A DNA stretch of 64,000 bases from contig NZ_QCYJ01000103.1 in NCBI RefSeq assembly GCF_003123685.1, positions 682,001 to 746,000 on the forward strand, given 5' to 3'. The notes beneath the pieces were generated by a model. It saw only the letters and a list, made by a program, of their open reading frames with translations. It searched no databases and had not been told where the DNA came from. Position numbers and translations under genes: made by a program. Below, in pieces: positions 43,660 to 53,399 of the stretch. Origin of the DNA: Nocardia aurea. GTDB lineage: Bacteria; Actinomycetota; Actinomycetes; Mycobacteriales; Mycobacteriaceae. Numbering within the stretch: position 1 is the stretch's first letter; every line of letters begins with the position of its first letter.

Positions 43660-44993
43660 CACGCCGACGCAACCGGGCCAACTGGCGATTGCTGGCGATC
43701 GTTCCGCTGATCGCGGGGTTCGTCGCGGTCACCGGTGGGTCTGCCGGGTCGGCTCCGGTCGGCGGTGGTTGCGGGGCGGACCACTGGGTGGCGACCTGGA
43801 TGGCCGCGCCGTCGGATTCGGCCTCGCAGGCCGACTTCTCGTTCGATCCGATCACCTCGGTGGGTGACCAGACCTACCGCATGGTGATCACGCCGCATCG
43901 GGCGGGCGCGACCCTGCGTGTGCGTCTGACCAACCGGCTCAGCCCCGCCGAGGTGACCTTCACCTCGGTGACGGTCGGCAAACAGGCCGGGGGACCGCGG
44001 GTCTGGTCCGACTCGCTGCGGACGGTGACCTTCGGCGGCGCGTCGTCGGTGACGGTCCCGGCGGGCGGCGACGTGGTCAGTGACCCGGTCGCCCTGTCGT
44101 TCGGTTCGTTCGAACCGCTGGCGGTGAGCGTCTACGTTCCGGGCAGCTCACGCGCGCCGACCGAACATCTCCAGGGCATGGCGACCAGCTACTACGGTTC
44201 GCCGGGCACCGGTGACCGGACCCACGACGTCGACGGCGGATCGCTGGACCGCACAACGACTTCGGTGCTGTACGTCTCCGGTGTCGACGTCCTCGCCCCG
44301 GCTTCGGCGTCGACGCTGGTGGCCTTCGGCGATTCGATCACCGAGGGTTTCGTCGGCAGCGGTTACTCCGAGGTGCCACAGTCACCGGCGGCCGTCGACC
44401 AGAATCTGCGTCCGACCGACTTCCTGCAACGTCGACTCGACGCCGCGGGGATCCCGATCTCGGTGGTCAACTCGGGTATCTGGGGCAATCGGCTGCTCGA
44501 TGACGCGTTGCGCACCCTGCCGCAACTCGGCCCCCGTGGCCTGACCCGGATCCAGCCCGACGTGATCGAGGTGGCCGGAGTCACCGACGCGATCGTCATG
44601 TTCGGCGCCAACGACTTCGCGATCCCCGAGTGGGCGACGACCGCGGAGATGATCGCCGGCTACACCGAGGCCGTGCACCGGTTGCGGGCGGCGGGCATCC
44701 GGGTGGTGCTCGGTACCAACCCGCCGTTGAAGTACTCGCTGCTGGCGGGCAATTTCGCACCGTTCGCGGATCAGCGCAGGGTCGAACTCAACGATTGGGT
44801 GCGCACCCAGCGGATCGCTGACGGCGTCGTCGACTACGACGCGTTGCTGGCCGACCCGCACGCCGACGCGATCATCCTGTCGCGGTACCGCGGCCTGGAC
44901 AACCACGTCGGCCCCGCGGGTTACGCCGCCATGGCCGATCTCATCGATATCGCCGCGCTGCGTGGCAGCGGCTGCGGCAACCAGGAGCGGTAG
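43650..44993 (+). CDS. Secreted SGNH/GDSL-family esterase
   Basis: ATG 43650 follows AGGAG and overlaps the monooxygenase stop by 10 bp, implying coupled translation; 447 aa. An N-terminal signal (RRRNRANWRLLAIVPLIAGF, cleavage near GSAGSA) indicates export. The first half is a beta-rich domain containing WMAAPSDSASQ; the second is SGNH: FGDSITEG with Ser229, a Gly in VNSGIWGNR, GANDF and LDNHVGPAGY with the catalytic His. This two-domain form is common among secreted actinobacterial GDSL esterases. Only 2 bp separate it from the next PKS gene. Confidence 0.86.
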   Translation: MAMTRRRNRANWRLLAIVPLIAGFVAVTGGSAGSAPVGGGCGADHWVATWMAAPSDSASQADFSFDPITSVGDQTYRMVITPHRAGATLRVRLTNRLSPAEVTFTSVTVGKQAGGPRVWSDSLRTVTFGGASSVTVPAGGDVVSDPVALSFGSFEPLAVSVYVPGSSRAPTEHLQGMATSYYGSPGTGDRTHDVDGGSLDRTTTSVLYVSGVDVLAPASASTLVAFGDSITEGFVGSGYSEVPQSPAAVDQNLRPTDFLQRRLDAAGIPISVVNSGIWGNRLLDDALRTLPQLGPRGLTRIQPDVIEVAGVTDAIVMFGANDFAIPEWATTAEMIAGYTEAVHRLRAAGIRVVLGTNPPLKYSLLAGNFAPFADQRRVELNDWVRTQRIADGVVDYDALLADPHADAIILSRYRGLDNHVGPAGYAAMADLIDIAALRGSGCGNQER

Positions 44994-44995
44994 CC

Positions 44996-47900
44996 ATGAC
45001 GCCACACGACGACGAACTGGTCGAAGCGCTCCGTAGTTCGCTGCTGGAAGGCGATCAGCTACGCAGGCGCAACGATCAGCTCAGTACCCAGCTGTCCGAG
45101 CCGATCGCCATCGTGGGCATGGCCTGCCGATTGCCCGGCGGCGCCGACTCACCGGACCGGTGGTGGACGCAGTTGCTCGAAGGCGTGGACAGCATCGGCG
45201 ACTTCCCCGGTGACCGGGGCTGGGTCGACGAACCGGACGCGCAGCCCTATCCCCATCTCGGTGGATTCCTGTACGACGCCATGGATTTCGATCCGGCGTT
45301 CTTCGGGATCTCGCCGCGTGAGGCGCTCGCGATGGACCCCCAGCAGCGGCTGCTGCTCGAGGTCGGGTGGGAGGCGATCGAGAGCGCGGGTATCGATCCG
45401 GTCAGCCTGCGTGGCAGCGAGACCGGGGTGTACGCGGGCGTGATGTACCACGATTACGCCGATCGCCTGCACGCCGTGCCCGAACAGGTGGAGGGCCATC
45501 TGCGCACGGGCAGCCTGGCCAGCGTCGTGTCCGGCCGGGTCGCCTTCGCGCTCGGTCTCACGGGTCCGGCGGTGACCATAGACACGGCGTGTTCGTCGTC
45601 GTTGGTGGCTCTGCACACCGCGGCGCAGGAGTTGCGGCGCGGTGGGTGCTCGATGGCCCTGGTCGGTGGTGTCACCGTGATGTCGACGCCGAAGGTGTTC
45701 GCCGAGTTCGCGATGCAGGGCGGACTGGCCGCCGACGGCCGGTGCAAATCGTATGCCGCGGCCGCCGACGGGACCGGCTGGTCCGAGGGCGCGGCGGTCG
45801 TGTTGGTCGAAAGGCTGTCGGACGCTCGCCGTCTCGGCCACGAGGTGCTCGCGGTGTTGCGCGGCAGCGCGGTCAACCAGGACGGCGCGTCGAACGGTTT
45901 GACCGCGCCGAGTAGGCAGGCGCAGGAACGGGTGATCGCGCGGGCACTGTCCGCCGCGCGGCTCACCGCCGACGACATCGACCTCGTCGAAGGCCATGGC
46001 ACGGGTACCCGGCTGGGCGATCCGATCGAGGTGCAGGCGCTGCTGGCCACCTACGGGCAGGGGCGGACCCGTCCGCTGCTGCTCGGCTCGGCGAAATCGA
46101 ATATCGGCCACACCCAGGCCGCCGCGGGCGTGGCCGGGGTGATCAAGGCCGTGTTGGCGATGCGAGGCGGAGTCGTCCCGCCCACGCTGCACGTCGATGA
46201 CCGCACGCCGCACGCGGATTGGGACTCCGGCGCGATAGAACTGGTCACCACGGCCCGGTCGTGGCCCGAGACCGGCAGGCCACGGCGCGCGGCGGTGTCG
46301 TCGTTCGGCATCAGCGGCACCAACGCCCACGTTATCCTCGAATCCGCCACGGTCGGTGACCCCGCGTTCGGTGACCCCGCGTTCGTGGACCCGGCGGACG
46401 AGCCGCTGACGCCGTGGATCCTGTCCGGCAAGACCTCGGCGGCGCTGCGCGCCAACGCCGCCCGGCTCGGCGAGGCACTCGCCGAGCACCCCGAACACAC
46501 GGCCGCCGATATCGGTGTCAGCGCGGCGGTGAGCCGGTCCCGGTTCGGCCACCGCGCCGTGATCCTCGGCCACGGTCGCGACGAGCTGGAATCCGGGCTG
46601 GCCGCGCTGGCCGCGGACACCGAATCCAGCGCGGTCCACCTCGGCTCGGTGGACCCGTCGGCCCGCGTGGCGATGCTGTTCCCCGGCCAGGGCGCTCAGC
46701 GCGTCGGCATGGGCGCGACGCTCGCCGCGCGCTATCCGGTCTTCGCGGCCGCCTTCGACGAGGTGTGCGCGCACCTGGACGCCACGCTGGGGCGATCCCT
46801 GCGCGAGCTCGTCATCGACGGCGCAGGCGAGCCGGGGCTGCTCGACCGCACCGCCTACGCCCAGGCCGCGCTGTTCGCGACCGAGGTGGCACTGTTCCGG
46901 CTGATCGAATCATTCGGTGTACGACCGGATTTCCTCGTCGGACACTCCATCGGCGAGGTGAGCGCGGCGTATCTGGCCGAGGTCTGGTCCTTGGCCGACG
47001 CCACCCGCCTGGTCGCGGCGCGCGGAACCCTGATGCAGTCGCTACCCGAAGGCGGGGCGATGCTGTCGATCGCGAGCGACGAGCAGACCGTCGCGGCCCT
47101 GATCGCCGAGCGGTCCACCCAGGTCAGCGTCGCCGCGGTGAACGCGCGCCGATCGGTGGTGATCTCAGGCGCCGAGGCCGCCGTCGCCGAGATCGCCGCG
47201 CACTTCGACGCGGCGTCGGTGAAACGCCTGCGCGTGAGCCACGCGTTCCATTCGCCGTTGATGGCGCCGATGCTCGACGAGTTCGCCGCCGTGTGCGCCG
47301 ATCTCACCTATCACCCGCCGAACATTCCGGTGGTGTCCAACCGCACCGGGGAACGCGCCACCGCGGCGCAACTGTGCTCGCCCGAATACTGGGTGGGCCA
47401 TGTCAGCGACCCGGTGCGCTTCGCCGATGGGCTGAGTTGGTTGCGCGGATCCGGTCGGGTGGGCGTCTTCCTCGAGGTCGGGCCGGGTGCGGCGCTGTCG
47501 TCGCTGGTGCTCGCCGACGACGACGGTTCGTCGAACGCGGTCGTCGCGCCGTTGCTGCGCCCCGCGCAGGACGAGGAACTCTCGGTGTGCACCGCGCTGG
47601 CCCGTGCCTTCACCGCCGGCGTCGCGGTGGATTGGGCCGGGCTGCCCGCGCTGGCCGGAGGGCGACGAATTCCGTTGCCTACCTATGCGTTCGAACACCA
47701 GCGCTTCTGGTTGCCGATCGAGGCCGGTGCCGGTGACGTGACCGCGTCGGGTCTGGACGCCGCGGCGCATCCGCTGCTCGGAGCGGAGATCTCGGTCGCC
47801 GACAGTGGCCGCGTCGTGCTGACCGGCGTGCTGTCGACCCGGACGCACCCGTGGCTGGCCGATCACCGGATCGACGGGCAGATCGTGGTGGCGGGCGCGG

Positions 47901-50900
47901 TATTCGTCGAGCTGTTGTTGCGGGCGGCCGACAGCGTCGGCTGTGACCGCGTCGACGACCTGATCGTCGTCGCCCCGTTGACGCTGACCGGCACCGATGA
48001 CGTGCGCGTCCAGCTCGTCATCGACCAACCGCGGGACGGCCGCTACCCGGTGACGGTGCACGCGGGCGCCGGAGCGGGCTGGCGGCGCCATGCCGAAGCG
48101 ACCCTCAGCGCGGGCGGCGAGCTCGGCGACCGCGTCGCGACCGATACCGGCTCGGCGGCGCCGTGGCCGCCCGAAGGCGCGGTGCCGGTCGAGACCGCCG
48201 ACTTCTACGAGCGACTCGAGCGACTCGGCTATCAATACGGACCGTTGTTCCGGGGTGTCCGCGGGTTGTGGCGCCGCGGGGACGACGTGTTCGCCACCGT
48301 CGCGGCGCCCGACCACCTCGACACCACCCGGTTCCACCTGCATCCCGCGCTGCTCGACGCCGCGCTGCACGGCATGGTCGACACCGAACCCGGTGCGCCC
48401 CTGCGGTTGCCGTTCGGTTGGGAGGGCGTGCGGTTGCACGCGGTGGGTGCGTCGGTGCTGCACGTCTGCCTGACGGCGACGGCACCCGATCGTCTCCGGG
48501 TCACCGCCGACGACACCGCGGGCCGACCGGTGCTGTCGGTGGACGCCCTGCTGTTGCGCGAGTCGGCGGGATCCGACGCGCGGACCCGTTCGAGCGCGCA
48601 TCCGCTCTACGCGGTGGAGTGGATTCCTCTGCCCGGCGCCGCGCTGCCGAGTACGCCCGCGGCGCCCGTGCCGAGTGTCGCCGACCTCGAGGGCGCGCGG
48701 ACCGCACCGGAACACGCGGTCCTGGTCGTCGCCTCGGACGGCACCGACGAGCCCTCGGAGGTGCGCGCCACCACGGCGCTGGTCATGGACCGGGTCCAGC
48801 GGTTCCTCGCGACCGAACGCCTGACCGACACCACGCTGGTCGTGGTGACGCGCGGTGCGGTGGCCGTCGAGGTGACCGACACCGTCGATCTGCGCGGTGC
48901 GGCGATCTGGGGACTGTTGCGGTCGGCCCAGACCGAGAACCCGGATCGGCTGGTGCTGCTCGACATCGGTCCCGACACCGGGCTCGACGACGCCGTCGCC
49001 GCGACCGTCGCGGCGGCCGAGCCCCAGGTGGCCTGGCGCGGGGCGAATGCCTCGGTGCCGAGAATGGTCCGTCACGACGTCATCGACGTGGCCGACCCGA
49101 TCCGGGATCCGCACTGGCGGTTGACGATCGGTGAGAAGGGCACGCTGACCACGATCGGTCTGAGCCGCCTGGCCGAGGATCCCGTTCCGGTGCTGGCCGC
49201 GGGGCAGGTTCGGGTGCGGATGCGGGCGGCGGGCATCAACTTCCGCGACGTGCTGATCAGTATCGGCATGTACCCGAATCCGGACGCCGTGCTGGGTGGC
49301 GAGGGCGCCGGTGTGGTCGTCGAAGTGGCGCCCGACGTCACCGACTTCGCGCCCGGCGATCGGGTGATGGGTCTGTTCGACGGTGTGGGGTCGACGGTCG
49401 TCACCGACCACCGCACGATCGTGCGGATTCCGGAGGGCTGGTCGTTCCCTCAGGCCGCCTCGGTACCGGTGGTGTACCTGACCGCGTACTACGGTCTGCT
49501 CGACCTGGCGAAGCTGCGCGCGGGCCAGTCCCTGCTGATCCACGCCGCGACCGGTGGCGTCGGCACCGCCGCTCGGCAATTGGCGAAGCACTGGGGTGTG
49601 CGGGTCTACGCGACCGCGAGTCCCGGCAAGCAGAACGTGCTGGTCGCGGATGGGTTGTCGCCCGAGCAGATCGCCAATTCGCGGACCCTGGACTTCGAGG
49701 AACAGTTCCGCGTCGCGACCGAAGGGAACGGTGTCGACGTCGTCCTCGATTCGCTGGCAGGCGAATTCGTCGACGCGTCGCTGCGGCTGTTGCCGCGCGG
49801 CGGGCAGTTCGTCGAGATGGGCATGACCGATCGCCGCGATCCCGCCGCGATCGCCGCCGAGTACCCGGGTGTCGGCTACCACTCGTTCCTCGTCACCGAG
49901 GTCGCGCCGGACCGCATCGCGCAGATGCTGGCCGAGATCGTGGCACTGTTCGACGCGGGCGCGCTCACCCCGCCGCCGGTCACCACCTGGGACGTGCGAC
50001 AGGCAACGAGCGCGCTGCGGTTCGTGAGCCAGGCCCGCCAGGTCGGCAAGGTGGTACTCACCGTGCCGCCGCCGCTGGATCCCGGCCACACGGTCATGAT
50101 CACCGGCGGTGTCGGCACGATCGGCGCCGCGCTGGCACGACATGTCGTGGCCCAGTACGGAGTTGCGCGACTCCTGCTGACCTCCCGGCGCGGCGCCGAG
50201 ACGCCCGGGGCGGCCGAACTCGTCGCCGAGTTGCGCGAAGGCGGCGCCGAAGCCACGGTCGCCGCGTGCGATGTCGCCGATCGGGCCGCGCTGGCGGCCC
50301 TGCTCGACGGTATCGATCCCGAGCATCCGCTCGGTGCTGTCATCCACTGCGCGGGCACCGTGAGCGACGCGGCGTTCGAGAAGTTGACCATCGACGATCT
50401 GGACCGGGTGCTGCCCGCGAAGGTCGACGCCGCGTGGAACCTGTACGAGCTGACCCGTGACCTCGACCTGTCGGCGCTGGTCCTGTTCTCCTCGGCGGCG
50501 GGCGTTCTCGGCAACGCGGGCCAGGCCAACTACGCGGCGGGCAACGCCTACCTGGACGGGCTCGCGGTGCGCGCCGCCCGCTCCGCGGTGCCCGCCACAT
50601 CGTTGGCGTGGGGGCTGTGGTCCCAGAGCAGCGGCGTGAGTGGGCATCTGGCGCAACGCGATCTGGACCGGATGGCGCGCGGTGGGTTCACGCCCCTGTC
50701 CACCGCGGAGGCGTTGGGGATGTTCGACGCGGCGCTGTCGTCGGGCACGCAGGCGTCGGTCCCGATGCGTATCGATGTCGCGGCGGCGAGGGCGTCGGCC
50801 ACGGCCGGGTCGCCGTTGCCCGCGATGTTGAGTACGATCGTTCGTATGCGTCGCAGTGCGCAGTCGGCGCCGGTGCTGGAGAACACCGCGCTGCTGCTCG

Positions 50901-51388
50901 TGGGGCGCAGTGGCGCCGACCGGCGTCGCGTCGTGTCGGAACTGCTGGCACGACATGTGGCCACCGTGCTCGGTCGGGTGGCCGATGAAGCACTCGAACC
51001 ACAACAGAGATTCGTAGACATGGGGTTCGACTCGTTGACCACGGTCGAGCTCCGTAACCACCTGAAGAAATCGATGGGCGTCATGCTGTCGACCACCGTG
51101 ATGTTCGACTATCCGACGCCGTACGCGCTCACCGAACACCTGTGTGGCCTGCTGGCATCCGATGCCGACTCGGTCGCGCCGCTGCTCGGCGAATTGACCG
51201 CCCTGCTCGACAGATTGGGCGCGGCCGATCCGTCGGACGCCGAACGCGATCGTGCCGTCGCCGGACTGCTCGACGCCGTGCAACGCCTGCGTGGCCCGCA
51301 ACAACCCGACGTCGTCGGCGCACGGATCGATCTGGCCGACGACACCGCGATATTCGAGTTCATCGACAGCAACCCCGCGTCGGCGTGA
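44996..51388 (+). CDS. Type I polyketide synthase, second fully reducing module (KS-AT-DH-ER-KR-ACP)
   Basis: ATG 44996; 2130 aa. An N-terminal docking helix (about 1-33) precedes KS (Cys199, EGHGTGT, KSNIGH), AT (GHSIGE with Ser651, HAFHSP, malonyl type), DH (His957 in HRIDGQIVVAG), ER (GGVGTAARQLA), KR (GGVGTIG; FSSAAGVL; QANYAAGN) and ACP (Ser2013 in GFDSLTT), with tail DDTAIFEFIDSNP. The DH motif has Ala where the family has Pro, although the catalytic Asp (LLDAALH) remains. A short duplicated linker (GDPAF twice) follows the KS. Architecture and length mirror PKS 1, indicating an old duplication. No thioesterase or reductase release domain is present. Confidence 0.95.
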   Translation: MTPHDDELVEALRSSLLEGDQLRRRNDQLSTQLSEPIAIVGMACRLPGGADSPDRWWTQLLEGVDSIGDFPGDRGWVDEPDAQPYPHLGGFLYDAMDFDPAFFGISPREALAMDPQQRLLLEVGWEAIESAGIDPVSLRGSETGVYAGVMYHDYADRLHAVPEQVEGHLRTGSLASVVSGRVAFALGLTGPAVTIDTACSSSLVALHTAAQELRRGGCSMALVGGVTVMSTPKVFAEFAMQGGLAADGRCKSYAAAADGTGWSEGAAVVLVERLSDARRLGHEVLAVLRGSAVNQDGASNGLTAPSRQAQERVIARALSAARLTADDIDLVEGHGTGTRLGDPIEVQALLATYGQGRTRPLLLGSAKSNIGHTQAAAGVAGVIKAVLAMRGGVVPPTLHVDDRTPHADWDSGAIELVTTARSWPETGRPRRAAVSSFGISGTNAHVILESATVGDPAFGDPAFVDPADEPLTPWILSGKTSAALRANAARLGEALAEHPEHTAADIGVSAAVSRSRFGHRAVILGHGRDELESGLAALAADTESSAVHLGSVDPSARVAMLFPGQGAQRVGMGATLAARYPVFAAAFDEVCAHLDATLGRSLRELVIDGAGEPGLLDRTAYAQAALFATEVALFRLIESFGVRPDFLVGHSIGEVSAAYLAEVWSLADATRLVAARGTLMQSLPEGGAMLSIASDEQTVAALIAERSTQVSVAAVNARRSVVISGAEAAVAEIAAHFDAASVKRLRVSHAFHSPLMAPMLDEFAAVCADLTYHPPNIPVVSNRTGERATAAQLCSPEYWVGHVSDPVRFADGLSWLRGSGRVGVFLEVGPGAALSSLVLADDDGSSNAVVAPLLRPAQDEELSVCTALARAFTAGVAVDWAGLPALAGGRRIPLPTYAFEHQRFWLPIEAGAGDVTASGLDAAAHPLLGAEISVADSGRVVLTGVLSTRTHPWLADHRIDGQIVVAGAVFVELLLRAADSVGCDRVDDLIVVAPLTLTGTDDVRVQLVIDQPRDGRYPVTVHAGAGAGWRRHAEATLSAGGELGDRVATDTGSAAPWPPEGAVPVETADFYERLERLGYQYGPLFRGVRGLWRRGDDVFATVAAPDHLDTTRFHLHPALLDAALHGMVDTEPGAPLRLPFGWEGVRLHAVGASVLHVCLTATAPDRLRVTADDTAGRPVLSVDALLLRESAGSDARTRSSAHPLYAVEWIPLPGAALPSTPAAPVPSVADLEGARTAPEHAVLVVASDGTDEPSEVRATTALVMDRVQRFLATERLTDTTLVVVTRGAVAVEVTDTVDLRGAAIWGLLRSAQTENPDRLVLLDIGPDTGLDDAVAATVAAAEPQVAWRGANASVPRMVRHDVIDVADPIRDPHWRLTIGEKGTLTTIGLSRLAEDPVPVLAAGQVRVRMRAAGINFRDVLISIGMYPNPDAVLGGEGAGVVVEVAPDVTDFAPGDRVMGLFDGVGSTVVTDHRTIVRIPEGWSFPQAASVPVVYLTAYYGLLDLAKLRAGQSLLIHAATGGVGTAARQLAKHWGVRVYATASPGKQNVLVADGLSPEQIANSRTLDFEEQFRVATEGNGVDVVLDSLAGEFVDASLRLLPRGGQFVEMGMTDRRDPAAIAAEYPGVGYHSFLVTEVAPDRIAQMLAEIVALFDAGALTPPPVTTWDVRQATSALRFVSQARQVGKVVLTVPPPLDPGHTVMITGGVGTIGAALARHVVAQYGVARLLLTSRRGAETPGAAELVAELREGGAEATVAACDVADRAALAALLDGIDPEHPLGAVIHCAGTVSDAAFEKLTIDDLDRVLPAKVDAAWNLYELTRDLDLSALVLFSSAAGVLGNAGQANYAAGNAYLDGLAVRAARSAVPATSLAWGLWSQSSGVSGHLAQRDLDRMARGGFTPLSTAEALGMFDAALSSGTQASVPMRIDVAAARASATAGSPLPAMLSTIVRMRRSAQSAPVLENTALLLVGRSGADRRRVVSELLARHVATVLGRVADEALEPQQRFVDMGFDSLTTVELRNHLKKSMGVMLSTTVMFDYPTPYALTEHLCGLLASDADSVAPLLGELTALLDRLGAADPSDAERDRAVAGLLDAVQRLRGPQQPDVVGARIDLADDTAIFEFIDSNPASA

Positions 51389-51426
51389 TCCCGGCGCGCC
51401 GCCCACCCTGAGCCAAGGAGCTTGCC

Positions 51427-52449
51427 TTGCCTGTTACCAGCCGTGAATGGCGTCTGATCGCCCGTCCCGCCGGAACCCCCACGCTCGCCGATGTCGAACT
51501 GGCCACGGTGACCCTGGCCGATCCCGCCCCCGGCCAGGCGCTGATCCGCAACGACTGGATGTCGGTCGACCCGTACATGCGCAGCCGGATGAACGCGGGT
51601 GACGGCTATCTGCCGCCGTTCGATCTCGATGTCGCGCTGACCGGTGCCGCCGTGGGTACGGTGATCGCCTCGGCCAACGACGCGCTGCCGGTCGGCGCGG
51701 TCGTCAGCCACTTCGACGGCTGGCGCGAGTACACTCTGGCGGCCTGGGCGCAGCCCCTCGACGTGACTTCCGTTGCACCGCAGGCGTATCTGGGCGTACT
51801 CGGAACCACCGGGCTTACCGCCTACGTCGGTCTCACCGAGGTGGCGAAGGTGAGCGACGGTGACGTCGTGTTCATCTCGGCGGCGGCGGGCGCTGTCGGT
51901 TCGGTGGCCGGTCAGCTGGCGCGCAAACTCGGGGCCAAACTGGTGATCGGTTCGGCGGGCGGACCGGAGAAGACCCGAAAGCTGTTGGAGGAATTCGGGT
52001 TCGACGCCGCGATCGACTACCGCGCCGGTGATGTGGCCGGCCAGTTGGCCGCTGCCGCACCGGGCGGTATCGACGTCTACTTCGACAATGTCGGCGGCGA
52101 GCAGCTCGATGCCGCGCTCGGGGTGATCAAACCCCATGGCCGCGTGGTCCTGTCCGGCTCGCTCGCCACCATCGACAGCGACACCGACTCGCTGCCCCCC
52201 GGCCCGAAGAACCTGCCGTTGATCATCGGCAAGCGGGTGTCGCTGTTCAGCATGAACGCCGCCGACTACTTCGCGATCCTGCCCGACTACCTCGCGCAGG
52301 CGAAGGGCTGGCTGGCCGACGGCTCGTTGAAGGCCGAGGAGACGGTGTTCGACGGGATCGAGAACGCGTTCGAGGCGTACTCGGCGATGATCCGCGGCGA
52401 GAACGTCGGCAAGACCGTGGTGTCGCTGTCCGAGTCGAACGCGAGCTGA
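51427..52449 (+). CDS. NADP-dependent MDR-family oxidoreductase (prostaglandin/alkenal reductase-like)
   Basis: TTG 51427 follows AAGGAG; 340 aa. It has a zinc-free medium-chain dehydrogenase fold: N-terminal RNDWMSVDPYMRSRM, the nucleotide loop FISAAAGAVGSVAGQLA around residue 155, GGPEKTRKLLEEFGFDAAIDY and a C-terminal IRGENVGKTVV. Members reduce alpha,beta-unsaturated carbonyls with NADPH. It is 38 bp after PKS 2 and 1 bp before the SDR, so it probably tailors the polyketide or backs up the ER domains. Confidence 0.9.
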   Translation: MPVTSREWRLIARPAGTPTLADVELATVTLADPAPGQALIRNDWMSVDPYMRSRMNAGDGYLPPFDLDVALTGAAVGTVIASANDALPVGAVVSHFDGWREYTLAAWAQPLDVTSVAPQAYLGVLGTTGLTAYVGLTEVAKVSDGDVVFISAAAGAVGSVAGQLARKLGAKLVIGSAGGPEKTRKLLEEFGFDAAIDYRAGDVAGQLAAAAPGGIDVYFDNVGGEQLDAALGVIKPHGRVVLSGSLATIDSDTDSLPPGPKNLPLIIGKRVSLFSMNAADYFAILPDYLAQAKGWLADGSLKAEETVFDGIENAFEAYSAMIRGENVGKTVVSLSESNAS

Positions 52450-52450
52450 G

Positions 52451-53329
52451 ATGACCGACCCGGCGCCCGGATCGATGTCCGGGCGCACCGTCGTCATCAC
52501 CGGTTCGACCAGCGGTATCGGCTATGCCGCCGCGGCGGCCCTGGGCGCGGCGGGCGCGACAGTGGTCGTGCACGGACGTGATTCGCGACGGACAGCGGCC
52601 GCGGCGCGGCAGTTGGGCGCCGCGGGCGCGGGCCGTTTCGTTCCGGTCGCCGCCGACCTCGGCTCGTTGAGCGGGGTGCGCGCGTTCGCCGAACAGGTGG
52701 GGGCGGCCGCGCCCGGCGGTGTGCACGTGTTGCTCAACAACGCGGGCGGCGGGTTCGCCGACCGTGAGCTCTCGCCGGACGGGGTGGAGCGGTCGTTCGC
52801 CCTCAACCACATCGCCGTCGCGGCGGTGACGCACCGGCTGTTCGACGGACTGCGTGCCGGTGCCGAGTCGGCCGGGGTGCCCTCGCGGGTGATCGTGACG
52901 TCGTCGTTCATGGAGAGACGCGGCGATCCGAACCTGGACGACTGGTCCTACGAGCGGAAGTTCCGCCAGGTTGCGGCGTACTGTGACGCGAAGCTGGCCG
53001 CTCTCGCCTACAGTTACGCGCTCGCGCGGCGCTGGGAGGGCTCCGGGATCACCGTGAACGCTGCCGACCCGGGCGCGGTGGCGACCCGGTTCGGTGTGGC
53101 GGCGGGCGGATTGTTCCGGGTGATCCAAACCGTGGGGCGCCCGTTCATGACCGGTGCGCGCAGCGGGGCCGCCCCGCTCGTCCGGTTGGCCACCGACCCC
53201 GAGTCGGCACACACCACCGGCGGTTATCACAACAGGAACGGGTTCGCCCGTTCGTCGTCGGCGTCGCGGGATCCCGAGTTCGGCGCCCGCGTCGTCGAGC
53301 GCACCGCCGCGATCGTCGGCGTGGACTGA
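52451..53329 (+). CDS. Short-chain dehydrogenase/reductase (retinol dehydrogenase-like)
   Basis: ATG 52451; 292 aa. The cofactor motif TGSTSGIG is at residues 17-24, the NNAG motif is intact, the catalytic Ser is in VIVTSSFMERRGDP and the Tyr177-x3-Lys181 pair is in YCDAK. An Arg in the second-strand loop (VHGRDSRRT) suggests NADPH preference. It is the last gene of the PKS operon, followed by a 20-bp-stem terminator. It probably reduces or oxidises a carbonyl/alcohol of the product. Confidence 0.9.
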   Translation: MTDPAPGSMSGRTVVITGSTSGIGYAAAAALGAAGATVVVHGRDSRRTAAAARQLGAAGAGRFVPVAADLGSLSGVRAFAEQVGAAAPGGVHVLLNNAGGGFADRELSPDGVERSFALNHIAVAAVTHRLFDGLRAGAESAGVPSRVIVTSSFMERRGDPNLDDWSYERKFRQVAAYCDAKLAALAYSYALARRWEGSGITVNAADPGAVATRFGVAAGGLFRVIQTVGRPFMTGARSGAAPLVRLATDPESAHTTGGYHNRNGFARSSSASRDPEFGARVVERTAAIVGVD

Positions 53330-53340
53330 CCACCCGGTAC

Positions 53341-53386
53341 CGAGACGAGAAACGGGGCCTGTCACCAGGCCCCGTTTCTCGTCTCG
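53341..53386. terminator. Strong bidirectional terminator closing the PKS operon
   Basis: A perfect 20-bp stem with a 6-nt loop lies between the convergent SDR and FAD-oxidoreductase genes. The arms contain CGTTTCTCGTCTCG, giving short T-rich stretches in either direction. It would stop transcription from both sides. Confidence 0.8.
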
Positions 53387-53399
53387 GTGGAATCTGTTC

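Noticed and set aside
50830..50850. GATCGTTCG-like palindrome within PKS 2
   Set aside because: It lies deep in coding sequence, far from any start, and differs from the CGAACGTTCG core.
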